From: CAZIRF01 sp964541755
Lineage (GTDB): Bacteria > Spirochaetota > Spirochaetia > Treponematales > Breznakiellaceae
Assembly (NCBI GenBank): GCA_964541755.1
Contig: CAZIRF010000016.1
Location: forward strand, 1 to 56,751
Direction: 5' to 3'
Length of the DNA: 56,751 nt
Numbering within the stretch: the stretch's first letter is position 1; each line of letters opens with the position of its first letter. Below the pieces are notes generated by a model. The model saw only the letters and a list, made by a program, of their open reading frames with translations, had not been told where the DNA came from and searched no databases. The translations under genes were made by a program, and so were the position numbers. This document shows positions 39,243-47,135 of this stretch, piece by piece.

Positions 39243-40268
39243 TTACTCTGCAGCAGCTTCGTCGGTTTCATTGTTGAAATCGGCTTCCTTGGCCTGGCGA
39301 TCCTTTTCAAGATAGCGCATGACCTGAACCTGCCCAAAGCGCTTGATTTCCACGTTTTTGCGGTCCTCTTCGCGATCGGCAATAATATTCCAGATAGCCT
39401 CATCGTCAATATCACGATCGGTATCGAGAACAGCCTGGTCGTAGATTACCTGAACGTCCTTGAAGTAGGCGATGAAATCGCCGCCATCATGGGCCGCATC
39501 ACGCTGAACGAGGAACCCGCCAAACTTGATGAAGGGAGTAGCCTTGGGGTACAGGGGATACAGGCGAAGCTCACGGTTACGAACATCGGTAACATACCCG
39601 GGATTGTTCCACTTGAGCTCACTCCAGCCATCGAAGTTCAGGTAACCCATGAACATCGTATTTTCCTTGCCCTGAGAATCGATAATAACAGTGGAAAGGG
39701 CGTGGGGGAAGTTGAGTCCATACGCCTTTACCTGAACAGCCTTGATAGTGCCAACATTCTTGATGACACCATATCCCTGCTCAAAACGGGTAAACTTGTT
39801 GGCCCTGTCTTCCTCGGTGGGTTCCTGAATTTCACCCTCATCATTCACCTGCGCCATGTATTCGAAGGCGGGGATCTCGAAGGGGGGCTTGATTCGTGCC
39901 CAAGAGTTGAAGGGAGCGACAGGGAAATTGACACGAATACCCATAACGGTACCGTGTTCTTTCGATGGCGCCGGGACGACAAAGCTCTTTGCCTGGGTCA
40001 TGGGCGTCCTCGATGAGGAAGCCAAGACGATGTCCCAGTTGGGGAGCGCGAGGGAAGTCTTCATGATTTCCTTCTGCTCTTCGGTAAAACTGCCACCGGC
40101 TACATCCGAGTAATCCATCATGGTGGCCCGATTCTGGGTGGGCTTGTTGTCCTGGTCGGGGATGATGTCGGCAACAAGTTGCGAAAAGTCAATGAGAACC
40201 TTCTGTTCTGCAGAGACTACACTCACCACACTCAGTGCAATGGCGACAAGAATGAATATCCTTTTCAT
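39243..40268 (-). CDS. flaA: Flagellar filament outer layer protein FlaA
   Basis: Sheath protein of the spirochaetal periplasmic flagellum; a clear phylum marker. The 341-residue protein has a signal peptide (MKRIFILVAIALSVVSVVSA, cleavage before EQK). FlaA hallmarks follow: LIDFSQL, NWDIVLASSSRTP, VMGIRVNFPVAPFNSWARIKPPFEIPAFEYM, FEQGYGVIKNVGTIKAVQVKAYGLNFPHAL, DVRNRELRLYPLYP and FVQVIYDQAV-like strands. The C-terminus is an acidic Ala/Glu tail. AAGGAG lies 8 nt upstream of ATG. It is monocistronic, with its own sigma70-type promoter and terminator, which fits high expression. Confidence 0.96.
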   Translation of the reverse strand: MKRIFILVAIALSVVSVVSAEQKVLIDFSQLVADIIPDQDNKPTQNRATMMDYSDVAGGSFTEEQKEIMKTSLALPNWDIVLASSSRTPMTQAKSFVVPAPSKEHGTVMGIRVNFPVAPFNSWARIKPPFEIPAFEYMAQVNDEGEIQEPTEEDRANKFTRFEQGYGVIKNVGTIKAVQVKAYGLNFPHALSTVIIDSQGKENTMFMGYLNFDGWSELKWNNPGYVTDVRNRELRLYPLYPKATPFIKFGGFLVQRDAAHDGGDFIAYFKDVQVIYDQAVLDTDRDIDDEAIWNIIADREEDRKNVEIKRFGQVQVMRYLEKDRQAKEADFNNETDEAAAE

Positions 40269-40312
40269 TCACAGCTCCTTTTCAATCACGCGATAAGCCT
40301 CGGTCGTATTGA

Positions 40313-40340
40313 ATTATACGAGGGTGGCTCTATTTGTCAA
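40313..40340 (-). promoter_or_regulatory. Strong promoter of flaA
   Basis: Minus strand TTGACA (40340-40335), 16-bp spacer, TATAAT (40318-40313): both boxes match consensus perfectly. Leader of about 38 nt with AAGGAG. Confidence 0.85.
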
Positions 40341-40387
40341 CGCTTTTTCTTTTATTCGGGGCAAGACGACGACCAACGGGCGATTTT

Positions 40388-40906
40388 TCAGTCATTCAGG
40401 CCTTCTGCCTGCCGCTGTATCCCCTCCGGATCCCGGAATTGGGGGATAATACCCGCTATTGTCAACGAAACGTCCTCCACAAAAGAAAAATTGCGTTTGA
40501 TACCCTTTTCAAGCAGAGCAAGAGAACCGGCTACCTGGGCCCGTCGGGAAGCGGGAACAGCGGCCCGGCTATCGAGGTCTATCAAAACCCGTTCACCACG
40601 AAGCATGAGAGAACGAACCCCCGTCCCCTCGGGAAAGAGGGCTTCGGCCTCAAGCGTGGCGGGACCCAACAGGTACTCCGATACATACAGGGCTATTCGC
40701 CCTTCACGATCCGGTACGAGCGGGAGGGCCCGTGACTCATAAACCGTACGTCCTTCATGGATATTGTCGAAATAAAAACTGTATCGCGCAAGGGAAAGAT
40801 TGAGAAAATCGACGAGAGCCCAGGCACCGAGCCCGACAATGAGCGTAATTACAAGAATCCAGGGGCGTTCGGGAATTTTGTCGATAAAATCCTTGACCGC
40901 TCTCAT
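40388..40906 (-). CDS. GerMN-domain membrane-anchored protein
   Basis: A 172-residue protein with one N-terminal transmembrane segment (~residues 15-38: WILVITLIVGLGAWALVDFL) and an extracytoplasmic GerMN-like domain (RIALYVSEYLLGP, FPEGTGVRSLMLRGERVLIDLDSRA, GSLALLEKGIKRNF, VSLTIAGIIP). GerMN domains are found next to cell-wall amidases, and here it follows an amidase gene by 7 nt, so a role in peptidoglycan remodelling is inferred. ATG 40906 was chosen; GGGGGA lies about 10 nt upstream. It is the last gene of the run that begins at 48828. Confidence 0.8.
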   Translation of the reverse strand: MRAVKDFIDKIPERPWILVITLIVGLGAWALVDFLNLSLARYSFYFDNIHEGRTVYESRALPLVPDREGRIALYVSEYLLGPATLEAEALFPEGTGVRSLMLRGERVLIDLDSRAAVPASRRAQVAGSLALLEKGIKRNFSFVEDVSLTIAGIIPQFRDPEGIQRQAEGLND

Positions 40907-40913
40907 TATATGC

Positions 40914-41972
40914 TCATTCCCCCATCGAGTGTTCGAAACTTCGGACATAATCCGATATGGCACTATATAACGCCTCACCAAAACGTTGCAAGTGCGTTTC
41001 ATCCAGGAAGAGTCGCGCATCCTGTTCGTTGGTGAGAAATCCCAGCTCGACGAGGACCGATGGCATCTTGGCATTGCGCACCACAAACCATTCGGCGGCC
41101 TTGAGCCCGCGCGACTTGGTTTTGTCTTTGAATGCAAGATCGAAATAGTGGAGCATGTTTCGCGCGATAATGACGCTTTCGGTCGTAAACTCTTCCTCCA
41201 GCATGTCATTCAATATGGGGAGTATTTCGTCATTTTCTTCGACAACGCGATCGGAAACGAGGTCACGACGGTATTCGGGCGAGAGATACCAGACCTCATA
41301 ACCGCGAGCCGCCGTGTTGAATGAGGCATTGCAATGTATTGATACGTAGATAATGGCTTCGTTGGTATCCAGGGGTATGCCGTTGGCTATTCGCACCCGA
41401 TCATCCAATGTTGGATAGGTATCACCCGTACGGGTAAGGAGTATGCGCTTGTCGGGGTAGGCGACCTTGAGGCGGGCATGCAGATCCCGGGCGACGGACA
41501 GGACGATATCCTTCTCCTGCAAAACCCGTTTTTTTCCATCTATCGTATGGGTAGCCACTGCACCGGGGTCTTTCCCCCCGTGACCGGGATCAATGAGTAT
41601 TGCCTGTACCCGGAAGGCAGACGAAGAGGATTCACGGGGAGTACGCGCCTTGAGCGCCTCTATGGCCCTTACCCAGTCGGGGGGAAAACGCAGAATGCCC
41701 GATTCCAGCCAGGGTTGGGGGCCATGCAATATTTCCTCCCCATTGAAGAGGGACACCCCTGCACTGTCTCCCACCCGAAAGACAACCCGATCGGCGCCGG
41801 TCGTAATGACCCCCATCATGCTGACAGGCTCCCAATCGAGCTGGGCGTCAAGACGCGCCAAAACCGCTTCAAGGGCAAGAGGCGGCTCTACAGCGAAGAG
41901 TTTCGGGCCGGTCAAAAGGACAAGGCCGATTGAACAGGCCGCGAAAACGCGGAAAGACCATGAAAATTTCAC
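40914..41972 (-). CDS. N-acetylmuramoyl-L-alanine amidase (Amidase_3/AmiC type)
   Basis: Secreted zinc amidase that cleaves the MurNAc-L-Ala bond during cell separation. About 352 residues from GTG 41972, which has GGGAGG 5 nt upstream and gives a signal peptide (MKFSWSFRVFAACSIGLVLLTGPKLFA). Zn ligands and catalytic residues of the family: IDPGHGGKDPGA, Glu in LQEKDIVL, His in SIHCNAS, and Glu in VLVELGFLTNEQDA. The ~100-residue segment before the catalytic domain may be AMIN-like. It overlaps the ATP-grasp stop by 4 nt (GTGA). Confidence 0.92.
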   Translation of the reverse strand: MKFSWSFRVFAACSIGLVLLTGPKLFAVEPPLALEAVLARLDAQLDWEPVSMMGVITTGADRVVFRVGDSAGVSLFNGEEILHGPQPWLESGILRFPPDWVRAIEALKARTPRESSSSAFRVQAILIDPGHGGKDPGAVATHTIDGKKRVLQEKDIVLSVARDLHARLKVAYPDKRILLTRTGDTYPTLDDRVRIANGIPLDTNEAIIYVSIHCNASFNTAARGYEVWYLSPEYRRDLVSDRVVEENDEILPILNDMLEEEFTTESVIIARNMLHYFDLAFKDKTKSRGLKAAEWFVVRNAKMPSVLVELGFLTNEQDARLFLDETHLQRFGEALYSAISDYVRSFEHSMGE

Positions 41973-43537
41973 CGACGCCTCCCGCTTGGGCCTTCCCGCT
42001 CGAGCCAATAGAGCCCCCCCTGCCAGGATCCCCTGAAAAAGGCCCGCCAGAATGCGGGAGGAGGCGTATGCGGGCCCCCGGATTCGTCCAGTGCGCATCC
42101 GGCATGACGGGCGACGAGGTCCAGGGCTTCGCGAGGTGTCCTGCCCTGCCAGTCACGTACGGGGTGAGCGGCTCCGAAGAGATCGGTCAGCTTTGGCAGG
42201 GAGCCGCAATCCAAGGCGGCTGCAACAGATCCCGGAAGGGAAAAGGCCGGTGGCGGGAAGCTCTCCGAATCGAGAGGACCTTCCAAAAAGGCCTCTGTAC
42301 GCGAATCGGGGACAGACAGGACAATCTCAATGGCGGCAGCAGCCCGCTCTGCACACGCAATGGCCGTATCTCCATCGTCTGCGACGGCGATGACATTGCC
42401 GGCCTTGCTGACGTTGTTGACGGGAAAATCGACCTCATCACCGGACTTTACCCGCACAAAGAGGGAATCGACGCCGGGCAGGGCACGAACGGCAGCCGTT
42501 CCCTCCACGCTTCGAATCCTTCCGGGTATCGATATAAAGGCCCGCTCGGCGGCACTTCGCTGCCAGCGGGGCACCAGGGACGAGGGAGCGCATCCAATCG
42601 CGATTTCGAGCGCGGCCTTTGTAAGGGGAACCCCGCTGGCCAAGGGATAGGTCCAGCCGGACATGTAGCCACCGGAAAGCCGAGCGGCGATCTCGCCAAT
42701 AACCGGTCCCTTCGCCGAACGTTTGACATCTCCCTTGGCCGCCCCGCTTGTAATGCCCAATGCGCGTACCCCGCGGGAAAAGACCTCGATCATCTCTTCC
42801 AGTGCATCCGCCGACAGACGGGCCGGAAGGGTGTGACCCATTTCAATAAAATATGGGGGATAGTAAATGTGTCGATCGGCAACCCCACAGATATGGATCT
42901 TTCCATCCACGACGAGAGCATCAATCGAATACTCCGGACCATCAATAAATTCCTCAACTATGGCCTTGCCGCTGCGGGAATAGCGAAGGGCATCCGTTAT
43001 CGCCTCTTCAAGCGCCCGCAGGCCCTCCACGCGACGACAACCACGGGCTCCCATGCTGTCCACCGGCTTGACAACCAGGGGAAAAGAGAGGGTTCCCCGA
43101 GCGAGGGGCTGGTGAATGCTGTCTGGAGAATCAACGGTGACAAAGCGGGGTGACGGAACCGAGGCACGATCAAAACAGGCACGCATACGGGCCTTGTCCG
43201 AGGCATTTCGGGCGGCTTCGACCGGGATACCGGGAAGACCGAGGGCCTCTGCGACCTGTGCCACAGGGAGCGAAAAATCAGTACCGGCGGTAAAGACCCC
43301 GTCGAGGCCCCTGCTCTCTTTGAGCCTGCGCGCAAAGGCAGTGATGCCTTCGACATCCTTCAAGTCGATATGGGCAAAACTATCGGCCCGGTCCCTCAGG
43401 GGCGCCAGAGGATCCCCATCCACGACAGAACAGCGCCATCCCATGGCCTTGGCGACGTCAATGGCCGGCCCCTGCATGACGCCAGCGCCCAAGATGAGTA
43501 TGTGTTTATCGGGTCTTCCCGCTACCTGAATTTCCAT
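41969..43537 (-). CDS. ATP-grasp family ligase
   Basis: A 522-residue ATP-grasp enzyme of the carbamoyl-phosphate-synthase/PurK-like superfamily. N-terminal pre-ATP domain ILILGAGVMQGPAIDVAKAMG; ATP-grasp core with FPLVVKPVDSMGARGCRRV and AIVEEFIDGPEYSIDALV; metal-site strand VIGEIAARLSGGYMSGWTYPLASG. It has an additional ~130-residue C-terminal region (after ~390). The real substrate is unknown; such enzymes join a carboxylate to an amine. Placement between a glycan-type operon and a cell-wall amidase suggests an envelope precursor. ATG 43537 has GGGAG 7 nt upstream. Confidence 0.8.
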   Translation of the reverse strand: MEIQVAGRPDKHILILGAGVMQGPAIDVAKAMGWRCSVVDGDPLAPLRDRADSFAHIDLKDVEGITAFARRLKESRGLDGVFTAGTDFSLPVAQVAEALGLPGIPVEAARNASDKARMRACFDRASVPSPRFVTVDSPDSIHQPLARGTLSFPLVVKPVDSMGARGCRRVEGLRALEEAITDALRYSRSGKAIVEEFIDGPEYSIDALVVDGKIHICGVADRHIYYPPYFIEMGHTLPARLSADALEEMIEVFSRGVRALGITSGAAKGDVKRSAKGPVIGEIAARLSGGYMSGWTYPLASGVPLTKAALEIAIGCAPSSLVPRWQRSAAERAFISIPGRIRSVEGTAAVRALPGVDSLFVRVKSGDEVDFPVNNVSKAGNVIAVADDGDTAIACAERAAAAIEIVLSVPDSRTEAFLEGPLDSESFPPPAFSLPGSVAAALDCGSLPKLTDLFGAAHPVRDWQGRTPREALDLVARHAGCALDESGGPHTPPPAFWRAFFRGSWQGGLYWLEREGPSGRRR

Positions 43538-43605
43538 AAACAAACTCCCGGAATCAACAAGGGCCTTCGCAGCCCCGTAACGGGAGCACGACGACCGAAA
43601 CTGAT

Positions 43606-43631
43606 GGCGCAGGTATGACTATCAGTCTATA
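43606..43631 (-). repeat. Dispersed element copy G (3' end of the PseG-like gene)
   Basis: Minus strand TATAGACTGATAGTC followed by ATACCTGCGCC. Its TGATAG supplies the stop codon of the PseG/methyltransferase gene, as copy B does for rex. Confidence 0.55.
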
Positions 43632-45490
43632 CCCGTATTGATACGACGGGCATAGACCTCGAAGGTATCGCCCAATCCGAAGAGACGACTGCATCCGGCA
43701 AGGAACTGCCAAAAGCGCGAACCGGGCGTGCAGGACGCCGCATGGGGGAAACGCTGTGGATGATGACCGGTGACACGAATTTTTTCAAGCGCAAAGCCGT
43801 AACGGGCCAAGAGCCCCCGTATTGTTCGGGGGTCGAGTACGGTCCAGTGGTCGGAAGGGCTGGCAGAGAGAAAGGCCTTGCACGAAGTACGGGCAGATAT
43901 ACCGGCGAAAGAGGGGGTCGAAAAAGCGAGCAGGCCACCGGGAGCGACACAGTGCGAGAGGGCTGTGAGGAAGGCATCCAAAGCGGGGCTGTGTTCGATT
44001 ACGTACCAGAGGCTTACGAGGTCAAACTTTTTTCTGCCAAAGGCCCCTTCAAGGTCGATATCGGGAAAAAGCCCCTGAACAGCGGGGAGGCCCAGTTCAG
44101 AGCGCACCCATGCTACCGCATCAGCGGAAGCATCGATCCCGCAGGGTTCGAAACCGCGTTCGGCGGACTCTGCCAAAAAGGGCCCATAGGCACAGCCGAT
44201 ATCGAGGGCACTTCGTCTCTGCGCTGGCAAGAGTTTTTCAATAATGTCGACGCGTGAGGCGGCAAGAGCCCGCAGGGCGGGAAAGTCCTCAAGATAGGTT
44301 TTACCATACTGGGCGCGGTATTCATCGAAAAAATAGTCCTTGTTGTAGACGATTGGTGGAGGCGCACTGCGTACCATGTGAACCGTCTTGCATTGAGGGC
44401 ATTTTCGGTACGTCCGCCCGGGGAAACGGGCGAGAGCCCGTTCATTCGAACGGTGATGACAGACCGGACAGGCATGGCCCGCCGGAAAACTCATGGCTTC
44501 AAGATGAGCCGCCAAGCCGGCACAGCCTGCCAAAACAGAATGCCCGCTGTTGGCAGAGCAGCGATCACCGGAAGCAAAAAACCGATCCGCCAGAATGTGA
44601 GAATGCCGGATAACGCGCGCGAAGGCCCCCTCCCCTGCAAGCGTGAAATCGGTCTCGCAAGATGGAAGCCCGTTTGAACGGACAAGGGCGCGGTGAACGG
44701 CACTGCCCGACAGCGTCCAGACCGCAGATCCAGCACGCAGGGCTTCGAAGGCTGTAAGGCCGAACTGGGTAACGACGAGGTCGTACTCGTGCAAGATCAT
44801 GCCCAGCTGCCCCGTTGGAGAAAGGAGAGAGATACCACACAGGGCGGCTTCGTCGGCAAGTCGCTCTTTTCTGCTGGTGGGCATTGCCGGCGGAAGGAGC
44901 AGCTGGATGTTGGCGGGGAGAAAACCCGTAGCGGCACAGATCAATTCAAGGGCCTTGCGCGACAGATCTTTGGGGTCTTCGCCCCCAAAACTGATGAGCA
45001 CGCGCGCCTTGGCGGGCTCCGGAACGGGTGGCAGGGAGCGCGGGTTTACGGCTTCCACCATGCATTGGGGAAGCAATTCATTGGGCGAATGGCGATGGAG
45101 TGGGTTTGGCAACAGATCAATGAGATAGTCGAAGGATTCGCGCCACGAGCCCCCTTCATCGAGGCCGACAAGTGGTCCAAGCGGAAGAAGACGCTCAAAA
45201 AGACGATACTCGCTGCGAAAAACGTCACACACAACAAGGCGCCAGTGCTTCCCTTCGGGAAGCCCTTCGAGCAGGAGGGGGGTCAAGGCTGATAGCGACA
45301 GCCCGCTCAAGCTGCAGAGCTCTGCCTGTTCCCCCATGTGGTCCCGATCATGGATCCATAAAAATGCGGTCAGTCCCCGCGCGCGCAGGGCTTGGACAAG
45401 CCGACACGAGCGGCGCAGATGTCCCGAGCCCCTGCCCTTTGCGGCCGTCGTGACCACCAATATGGGGGCATCGACCGGAATACAGTTCAT
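43622..45490 (-). CDS. PseG-like nucleotide-sugar hydrolase/glycosyltransferase fused to a methyltransferase
   Basis: A 622-residue two-part protein. Residues ~8-335 resemble PseG/GT28-fold enzymes (GSGHLRRSCRLVQALRARG; ISFGGEDPKDLSRKALELI; YDLVVTQFGLTAFEALRAGSAVWTLSG). Residues ~340-375 form a zinc-ribbon-like pair of CxxC motifs (CPVCHHR; CPQCKTVH). The rest is a SAM-dependent methyltransferase (ALDIGCAYGPFLAESAERG; DLVSLWYVIEHSPALDAFLTAL), the arrangement seen in sugar C-methyltransferase-type proteins. Probable role: late steps of an unusual surface or flagellar sugar. Overlaps the SpsF-like stop by 4 nt. Confidence 0.75.
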   Translation of the reverse strand: MNCIPVDAPILVVTTAAKGRGSGHLRRSCRLVQALRARGLTAFLWIHDRDHMGEQAELCSLSGLSLSALTPLLLEGLPEGKHWRLVVCDVFRSEYRLFERLLPLGPLVGLDEGGSWRESFDYLIDLLPNPLHRHSPNELLPQCMVEAVNPRSLPPVPEPAKARVLISFGGEDPKDLSRKALELICAATGFLPANIQLLLPPAMPTSRKERLADEAALCGISLLSPTGQLGMILHEYDLVVTQFGLTAFEALRAGSAVWTLSGSAVHRALVRSNGLPSCETDFTLAGEGAFARVIRHSHILADRFFASGDRCSANSGHSVLAGCAGLAAHLEAMSFPAGHACPVCHHRSNERALARFPGRTYRKCPQCKTVHMVRSAPPPIVYNKDYFFDEYRAQYGKTYLEDFPALRALAASRVDIIEKLLPAQRRSALDIGCAYGPFLAESAERGFEPCGIDASADAVAWVRSELGLPAVQGLFPDIDLEGAFGRKKFDLVSLWYVIEHSPALDAFLTALSHCVAPGGLLAFSTPSFAGISARTSCKAFLSASPSDHWTVLDPRTIRGLLARYGFALEKIRVTGHHPQRFPHAASCTPGSRFWQFLAGCSRLFGLGDTFEVYARRINTGID

Positions 45491-46185
45491 ACCGCTGCCT
45501 CCGCGAGTCGGGAAGCCATCTTTACCACGCGATAATCGTCAACACAGGGACCGTCCACCTTCTGCCAAAGGAGGCTGGCTCGTGCAAGATCGACAGCGGT
45601 GTCGACAGTAAGGCGCAGGTCCGGGCGAGCCAACGCTGTTGGCAGGGCCGGTCGATAAATTGAAAAATCCTGGGGACGCCGATACAAATACGGACAGACG
45701 TGCTCACGCTCGTAGGGATCTTTTGCGTTTTTTGCCGCTTCAAAGAGGGCCCCCGCGCGCACATACTCAAGCCCGCTACCGTGCGGGAGCCCTTCATAAC
45801 AGGCGTAGTCCGCCCCGGAGGTGAAAAAATCCCGTACAAGAGCATTGGCAGATGTCACAAGCACAAAGGGATTGTCGCCGGTTGCCCGTAACACGAGATC
45901 GTCCTTCTCTTTTCCAAAAGCGGGAATGAAACGGAGAGCCGCCTCGTAACGGCCCAGAACATCATCTTTATCCCCTGCAATTATGCGCCAACCCGCTTTC
46001 TTGGCAAAAGGCGTAAAGGCCTCGAACGAGTCCTCCGGGCAGGCGAGTATGCGTTCATCGGCGGCGACTGCAGCAAGTTGGGCAAAGACGGCCTCGAGCA
46101 GGGAGAGCCCCGGAACAAGTTCCAGGAGGGCCTTCCCCGGCAAACGTGAAGAATCGAGACGCGCTTGAAGGATGAGAACCGTCAC
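45487..46185 (-). CDS. SpsF-like cytidylyltransferase
   Basis: A 232-residue nucleotidyltransferase of the CMP-sugar synthetase/SpsF group: VTVLILQARLDSSRLPGKALLEL (the nucleotide-binding ARxxSxRLPGK signature), SRDDVLGRY-like GDKDDVLGRYEAAL, LRATGDNPFV and YACYEGLPHGSGLEYVRAGAL. It probably activates a sugar acid or other sugar as the CMP derivative. GTG 46185 overlaps the upstream stop by 4 nt (GTGA), and its own stop overlaps the next start, so three genes are tightly coupled. Confidence 0.85.
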   Translation of the reverse strand: MTVLILQARLDSSRLPGKALLELVPGLSLLEAVFAQLAAVAADERILACPEDSFEAFTPFAKKAGWRIIAGDKDDVLGRYEAALRFIPAFGKEKDDLVLRATGDNPFVLVTSANALVRDFFTSGADYACYEGLPHGSGLEYVRAGALFEAAKNAKDPYEREHVCPYLYRRPQDFSIYRPALPTALARPDLRLTVDTAVDLARASLLWQKVDGPCVDDYRVVKMASRLAEAAV

Positions 46186-47135
46186 AGGTCGGGGTTCTCC
46201 CAGTCTTCGATGAGGGTGCGGGCATCCGCGACAAAGCGGTAACGATTGAGGAGTACCCACTCGCGCCCCTCGCGAAACTCGCGAAGGGCTTCAAAGGGAT
46301 TCTCTCCCGCACGCAAAAGATACCGGGGAAATTTTCGCCAGGGGATGTGCGCGTATCCGTTGAGAAGGACCGGAGCGATGTTCTTGAGCCAAAAGCGATT
46401 GACATCGGCATTGGGGGTTTGGTCTTCCGGGGGTACTTCATCGTCGCAGACGAGCTTGAATGATTGGGTTGTTTTGATGAGCTCGCCCTGGAGGTGGGCG
46501 CGAAAACCAAAGTCAAGGAGCTGCATCCAACAACTTGCAATTCCTCCGTCATAACCCCCCAAAGACAAGAAGCGTTTGCGCTCGTAGAGCCCGGCGTAGT
46601 CGTGCGGATAGAGAGAGTTGGTCCCCTCGCGGGTCGCAGCACTGGGCATGATATTGACCGCTCCCTTGACGAGGACCGGATTTTTGACAATGGGGGCAGC
46701 CTCATAGCGATTATTGAGGAGCGTTGGAACCGAGAGGAGCAGGTCGCCATTCAAGCGCGAAGCGATGCGACTCGCAGGCCCCCCTTGAATGGTGCAGGCA
46801 TCGTTCCAGACGACCAAAAAGTGATCGCTCTTCATCTCCTGGGCGGCAGTGTTGATGCGTTCGCCAACGGTGCTCGATTGATTGAACAGGACGAAACGCA
46901 CCCGCGGGTAACACTGCGACAGTTCCTCGATTTCCCAATTCTCAAGCGAGGGTTCCACCGAAAAGATCTGGTCGAAGCCCAGGGCGTTGAGCCGTTCGAT
47001 GACATTTTTGAGCATGTAGCGCCCGCCGCGGTTGAGGAGAACGAGGCTGATATTGCTCTCGCAGAGGGCATCGTTGCCCCCCACGACCGTATAGTCGCCC
47101 GTGTGGGCTTCAGTAATTCCACGTATAGTATTCAT
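46182..47135 (-). CDS. Family-2-like glycosyltransferase
   Basis: A ~317-residue protein with GT-A-like features: LVLLNRGGRYMLKNVIERLNALGFDQIFSVEPS (N-terminal nucleotide-binding region), HFLVVWNDACTIQGG in the DxD position (WNDA), and a late aromatic-rich region (GYDGGIASCWMQLLDFGFRAHLQGE). No transmembrane segments. Start ATG 47135 (or GTG 47138) lies inside the end of the spiro-SPASM gene, an overlap of about 26 nt. No clear ribosome-binding site, so translation may depend on the upstream gene. Confidence 0.7.
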   Translation of the reverse strand: MNTIRGITEAHTGDYTVVGGNDALCESNISLVLLNRGGRYMLKNVIERLNALGFDQIFSVEPSLENWEIEELSQCYPRVRFVLFNQSSTVGERINTAAQEMKSDHFLVVWNDACTIQGGPASRIASRLNGDLLLSVPTLLNNRYEAAPIVKNPVLVKGAVNIMPSAATREGTNSLYPHDYAGLYERKRFLSLGGYDGGIASCWMQLLDFGFRAHLQGELIKTTQSFKLVCDDEVPPEDQTPNADVNRFWLKNIAPVLLNGYAHIPWRKFPRYLLRAGENPFEALREFREGREWVLLNRYRFVADARTLIEDWENPDL

